From the NCBI GenBank assembly GCA_000193795.2, contig AEPI01000044.1:23216-87215 (forward strand): DNA of 64,000 nucleotides, given 5' to 3'. The notes under the pieces are model-generated. The model was given only the letters and a program-made list of their open reading frames with translations. It was not told the origin of the DNA and ran no database searches. The stretch comes from Neisseria lactamica NS19 (lineage in GTDB: Bacteria; Pseudomonadota; Gammaproteobacteria; Burkholderiales; Neisseriaceae). Below, one piece after another: positions 60,376-64,000 of the stretch. Numbering within the stretch: the first letter of the stretch is position 1; each line of letters opens with the position of its first letter. Made by a program: the position numbers and the translations under genes.

Positions 60376-62532
60376 ATGCCCGCCCCCCAACCTTCCGCCC
60401 CTTACGACCCCCTGACTGCCGAAGCGCGTACCCTGCTTTTCCATACCGCCTCCTACCTCAAGCCCGAGGAACAGGCGGAGCTTGAAAAAGCCGTCGCCTA
60501 TGCGTTTCGCGCCCACGACGGGCAAACCCGCAAAAGCGGGGAACCCTACATCACGCACCCGATTGCCGTTGCAACGCAGCTCGCCCTTTGGCATATGGAC
60601 ATACAGGGCCTTTGTGCAGGCGTGATGCACGACGTATTGGAAGATACGGGCGTGACAAAAGGGGAAATGGCGGCGGTGTTCGGCAATACGGTTGCCGAGA
60701 TGGTGGACGGGCTGTCCAAACTTGAAAAACTCAAATTTGAAGATCATGCAGAGCATCAGGCGGAGAGTTTCCGCAAACTGATTTTGGCAATGACCAAAGA
60801 TGTGCGCGTGATTGTCGTCAAGCTTGCCGACCGCCTGCACAATATGCGGACGCTCGGTTCGATACGTCCGGACAAGCGTCGCCGGATAGCAAGGGAAACC
60901 CTCGAAATCTACGCGCAGATTGCCAACCGCATAGGTCTGAATAATGCGTATCGGGAGCTTCAGGATTTATCGTTCCAAAACTTTCATCCCAACCGCTACG
61001 AGACTTTAAAAAAAGCAATGGACAAGAGCCGGAAGAACCGGCAGGACGTTGTCGGCAAAGTCTTGCGCGCATTCGGTCAGCGGCTGGTAGGCGCGAATAT
61101 AGAGGCCAAAATCAAAGGCAGGGAAAAAAACCTGTACGGCATCCATCAGAAAATGATGGCGAAAAAGCTGCGCTTTGCCGAGGTTATGGATATTTACGGT
61201 TTCCGCGTCGTTGTCAACAGCATTCCCGCCTGTTATGCCGCACTCGGCGCATTGCATACCCTCTATCAGCCCAAGCCGGGGAGGTTCAAAGACTACATCG
61301 CCATTCCGAAAAGCAACGGTTATCAAAGCCTGCATACCACTTTGGTCGGTCCTTACGGCTTGCCGATTGAAGTTCAGATACGCACGCGGGAAATGGATAC
61401 CGTGGCGGAAGGCGGTATCGCCGGACATTGGAGCTATAAATCAGATTCCCAAACGGTCGATCAGGCGGTGCTGCACACCAATCAATGGTTGAAAAACATT
61501 TTAGACTTACAGGCAAGCAGCGCCAATGCCATTGAGTTTCTCGAACACGTCAAAGTCGATTTGTTCCCGAACGAAATCTATATCCTTACCCCGAAAGGAA
61601 AAATTCTAACTTTGCCCAAGGGGGCAACGCCTGTCGATTTTGCTTATGCGGTACATACCGACATCGGGCATAAAACCGTTGCCGCGCGTGTCAATAACGT
61701 GATGATGCCGCTGCGTACGAAGCTCAAAACCGGTGATTCCGTCGAAATTATCACATCCGAACACGCCAAACCTAATCCCGCGTGGTTGAATTTCGCCGTG
61801 TCCGGCAGGGCGCGCAGTGCTATACGCCAATATATTAAAAACCTTAACCGGAACGATGCGGTCGTTTTGGGAGAGAGCCTTTTACAAAAAGCCCTGTCCA
61901 GTTTGCTGCCCAAAGATGTCCTGCTTTCAGACGGCATCAAAGAAAAGTATTTGAAAGACCTTAACGACAAGCAGACATCGTTTGAAGAAGTGTTATACAA
62001 CGTAGGGATGGGGCATACCCTGCCGGTTTATGTCGCTATGCATATTGCCGAATTGGCAGGAAAGCATTTCGGCAGCGAGGTCAGGCTCAGTTCCATTAAA
62101 GTTGATGGGCAGGAAAGCGGACATATTCATTTTGCAGAGTGTTGCCATCCTGTTCCCGGCGATTCCATACGTTTGTTGCTGGTTAAGGGAAAGGGGATGA
62201 TTATCCATAGGGATACATGCCCGACGTTGTTAAAGTCCGATCCCGAACAGCAGCTGGATGCAGACTGGGAAAATATGAACGGGCAGAACTACCGTATCGG
62301 GCTTCAAGTCCAATCGGAAGACAGTCACGGTCTGTTAGCATTAATGGCGCAAGCTATTTCCGATTCCGGTGCGGACATCGAGTCGGTCGAAACACCGTCC
62401 AAATCCCAGTCGGGAACGGAGGGTTTTGTCGAATTCAAATTCTTATTGAAAGTCAAGAATTTGGATCAGTTGAATCAGATTATTCAAAATCTGCACAGCA
62501 TCCCATATATCCGCAAAGTCATCAGAAGTTGA
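60376..62532 (+). CDS. spoT: bifunctional (p)ppGpp synthase/hydrolase SpoT
   Basis: 718 residues. Hydrolase domain with HD box in GVMHDVLEDTGV and KLADRLHNMRTL; synthetase domain with GREKNLYGIHQKM, RFKDYIAIPKSNGYQSLHTT and EVQIRTREMD; TGS domain ILTPKGKILTLPKGATPVDFAYAVHTD (starts ~residue 400); C-terminal ACT domain (LLALMAQAISDSGADIESVE). RFKD in the synthetase marks the SpoT/Rel bifunctional type rather than RelA (EFDD). Both active sites look intact. Separated by ~90 bases from rpoZ, with a degenerate uptake sequence (AAGCCGTCTGAA) just before the ATG. Confidence 0.95.
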   Translation: MPAPQPSAPYDPLTAEARTLLFHTASYLKPEEQAELEKAVAYAFRAHDGQTRKSGEPYITHPIAVATQLALWHMDIQGLCAGVMHDVLEDTGVTKGEMAAVFGNTVAEMVDGLSKLEKLKFEDHAEHQAESFRKLILAMTKDVRVIVVKLADRLHNMRTLGSIRPDKRRRIARETLEIYAQIANRIGLNNAYRELQDLSFQNFHPNRYETLKKAMDKSRKNRQDVVGKVLRAFGQRLVGANIEAKIKGREKNLYGIHQKMMAKKLRFAEVMDIYGFRVVVNSIPACYAALGALHTLYQPKPGRFKDYIAIPKSNGYQSLHTTLVGPYGLPIEVQIRTREMDTVAEGGIAGHWSYKSDSQTVDQAVLHTNQWLKNILDLQASSANAIEFLEHVKVDLFPNEIYILTPKGKILTLPKGATPVDFAYAVHTDIGHKTVAARVNNVMMPLRTKLKTGDSVEIITSEHAKPNPAWLNFAVSGRARSAIRQYIKNLNRNDAVVLGESLLQKALSSLLPKDVLLSDGIKEKYLKDLNDKQTSFEEVLYNVGMGHTLPVYVAMHIAELAGKHFGSEVRLSSIKVDGQESGHIHFAECCHPVPGDSIRLLLVKGKGMIIHRDTCPTLLKSDPEQQLDADWENMNGQNYRIGLQVQSEDSHGLLALMAQAISDSGADIESVETPSKSQSGTEGFVEFKFLLKVKNLDQLNQIIQNLHSIPYIRKVIRS

Positions 62533-62598
62533 AGCAGGTAAAACGGGTTGCCTTTTGATTAACAGGCAGCCCGTTTTATCATTTATCTGTCCGGCTAC

Positions 62599-63783
62599 TT
62601 ATTTGTCTAAATGTACGGCAAGCCTTTCAACAACCCGCATTGCCGCTTCATCTTTACTTGTTTCGGGGAAAGACAATTCCACATCATCATCTATGATAAC
62701 AATTTGGTTGGTTGTCTTTCCCATTGCGATTGAAACATCATTGGCAACGATCATCGGCAGCTTTTTCTTAATGCGTTTTTCTCGCGCATATGCCAATACA
62801 TTCTCCGTTTCAGCGGCAAAACCGATACAGAAAGGAGGGTTCGGTAATGAGGCAATGGATGCTAAAATATCAGGGTTTTCGTCCAATTCGATGGATAACG
62901 GTTTGGCATTTTTATCTTTTTTAAATTTTTGAGTACTCTTGTTTTTAACCCTATAGTCTGAGACGGCGGCAACAGAAATAAAAGCATCTTGTTTTTCAAT
63001 CAGGCGATGCACTGCGCGATGCATATCTTCGGCACTGACGGTTTGAACCGTATTGGATATACCGAAAGGCAGTTCGGTTTGAAGTTGCCCGTGAATCAGG
63101 CTGACTTCCGCACCGGCGGCACGGCACGCCCGTGCCAAAGCCACGCCCATTTTTCCGCTGGAAATATTTGTGATGCCCCTGACAGGATCAATGGCTTCAA
63201 ATGTCGCACCTGCGGTAATCAAGACTTTTTTGCCCTTTAAAATTTTCGGTGTCCATAAATCCGGAAGCAGATCCAGCAATTCTGCGGGTTCCGGCATCCT
63301 GCCCATACCATTTTCTCCGCAAGCCTGTTCGCCCGAGCCCGGCATATAGACAGTAATGCCGTCTGAAACCAGTTGTGCGATATTCCGTTGGTTCGCAGGG
63401 TTGAGCCACATTTCCACATTCATGGCGGGAGCGATGGCAAGAGGGCATTTCCGTGCGGCTGCCAAATTGGTCAGCAGGTTGTCCGCCACGCCGTTACAGA
63501 CTTTTGCCACGGTATTCATACTTGCCGGCGCAATCAGAAAAACATCCGCATTCCGGGTTAGGTTGATATGTTCCATACCGTTTGAGCCGTTGCCACCGTG
63601 TGTGTCGGTCAGGACGGAATTGCCGCTTAAAGCCTGAAAAGTTAAAGGGGAGACAAACTCAGTTGCCGAACGGCTCATAACCACCGTAACGGAGTGTCCC
63701 TGTTTTTTCAGTAAGCGTACCAACTCGCAAGACTTATACGCCGCAATACTGCCCGTTACACCTAAAAGAATATGTTTGCCCAT
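62599..63783 (-). CDS. coaBC: bifunctional phosphopantothenoylcysteine decarboxylase/phosphopantothenate-cysteine ligase
   Basis: Two middle steps of coenzyme A synthesis. 394 residues: FMN-dependent CoaC half (MGKHILLGVTGSIAAYKSCELVRLL, PAMNVEMW with conserved PXMNXXMW, GNGM-like loop with active cysteine in SGEQACGENGMGRM) and CoaB half (KKVLITAGATFEAIDPVRGITNISSGKMG, AAVSDYRVK, catalytic KXKK-like NKSTQKFKKDKN). ATG 63783 is the family start; the longer open frame upstream begins within an uptake sequence. It is divergent from nothing visible; convergent with spoT. Confidence 0.95.
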   Translation of the reverse strand: MGKHILLGVTGSIAAYKSCELVRLLKKQGHSVTVVMSRSATEFVSPLTFQALSGNSVLTDTHGGNGSNGMEHINLTRNADVFLIAPASMNTVAKVCNGVADNLLTNLAAARKCPLAIAPAMNVEMWLNPANQRNIAQLVSDGITVYMPGSGEQACGENGMGRMPEPAELLDLLPDLWTPKILKGKKVLITAGATFEAIDPVRGITNISSGKMGVALARACRAAGAEVSLIHGQLQTELPFGISNTVQTVSAEDMHRAVHRLIEKQDAFISVAAVSDYRVKNKSTQKFKKDKNAKPLSIELDENPDILASIASLPNPPFCIGFAAETENVLAYAREKRIKKKLPMIVANDVSIAMGKTTNQIVIIDDDVELSFPETSKDEAAMRVVERLAVHLDK

Positions 63784-63867
63784 TTTGATAATTTCTAAAT
63801 TACGAAGAAAAAACAGCATCCATTTTATAACAAAGTACGGATACATTAGTTGCCGGTTGGATACAAA

Positions 63868-63900
63868 ATGCCGTCTGAAGCCCCGAGTTTCAGACGGCAT
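63868..63900. terminator. inverted uptake-sequence pair
   Basis: Uptake sequence, 9-base loop, inverted copy, between coaBC and a possible upstream gene on the same strand. Confidence 0.6.
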
Positions 63901-63915
63901 ATTCACAAAGGCGCA

Positions 63916-64000
63916 TCAGTCGGAGGAAAGGATTGTCGGAGGCAGCGCAGCATTTGGTAGAAACAAAAAACCCTTATCCGACAGCGGTATAACGAATTCT
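63916..64000 (-). CDS. possible C-terminal end of a further gene (partial)
   Basis: On the reverse strand an open frame enters from the window edge and ends at TGA 63918-63916 with ...IPLSDKGFLFLPNAALPP then TILSSD. Only 27 codons are visible, too few to identify. The inverted uptake pair just after it is a typical gene end, which is the main support. Confidence 0.3.
   Translation of the reverse strand, partial: EFVIPLSDKGFLFLPNAALPPTILSSD

Overview
The window is chromosomal DNA of a Neisseria species. The 12-base AT-type DNA uptake sequence ATGCCGTCTGAA occurs dozens of times, often as inverted pairs that act as terminators. A Correia element, a dRS3 repeat array, lgtF/rfaK, the neisserial ProQ and hemO all point to the N. 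meningitidis / N. lactamica / N. polysaccharea / N. gonorrhoeae group. The hemO neighbourhood (no hmbR, a cassette lipoprotein instead) and an apparently complete aryl polyene pigment cluster fit a meningococcus without hmbR or, equally well, a pigmented commensal such as N. lactamica. The sequence alone does not settle the species.

Layout. 1-6.4 kb: gdhA (partial), thyA, apbE, a small membrane protein, an NSS-family sodium symporter, and the lipooligosaccharide inner-core genes rfaK and lgtF. 6.5 kb: a CAU tRNA. 6.6-21.3 kb: an aryl-polyene-type (APE) type II polyketide locus in four transcription units. One reverse unit carries an AMP-ligase/dehydratase fusion, glycosyltransferase, acyltransferase, thioesterase, LolA-like carrier, MMPL exporter, lipoprotein and ketosynthase. 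A lone forward gene encodes a phosphopantetheinyl transferase. A second reverse unit encodes ketosynthase, ketoreductase and dehydratase. A forward unit encodes a chain-length-factor-like protein, acyltransferase, two acyl carrier proteins and a membrane protein. 21.3-32.6 kb: a DUF2199 gene, ubiD, an AsmA-like gene, folP, glmM, an AT-rich Imm26-like orphan, dedA, ansA, tatD, prfA. 32.8-43 kb: a 54-residue membrane protein, ldhA, serS, rppH, parE, proQ, aroC, trmA, an aromatic aminotransferase, tRNA-Arg. 43-52 kb: cytochrome c5, a repeat island (five dRS3 copies plus a full Correia element), gcvP, a GDSL esterase lipoprotein, pqiC-pqiB-pqiA. 52.3-57.7 kb: hemO, then what looks like an exchangeable 'exl' cassette up to the U32 protease ('collagenase') gene. 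It holds a TbpB-like surface lipoprotein with a 12-C tract that puts it out of frame and a second frameshift, a RelE/ParE-type toxin-antitoxin pair bracketed by a ~175-bp direct repeat, and a small lipoprotein whose 3' end is duplicated. 57.8-64 kb: a HAD phosphatase, apt, gmk, rpoZ, spoT, coaBC and the possible tail of one more gene.

How the genes work together. The APE genes form a full type II assembly line: carrier proteins and their activating enzyme, starter ligase, two ketosynthases plus a partner, a reductase and two dehydratases, then acyl/glycosyl transferases and export proteins that should anchor the product in the outer membrane. The strongest accessory signals are that locus (ligase-dehydratase fusion, split transferase, inverted PPTase), the exl cassette with its phase-variable, currently frameshifted lipoprotein and embedded toxin-antitoxin unit, and two AT-rich orphan genes downstream of glmM and prfA. 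The rest is ordinary core metabolism.
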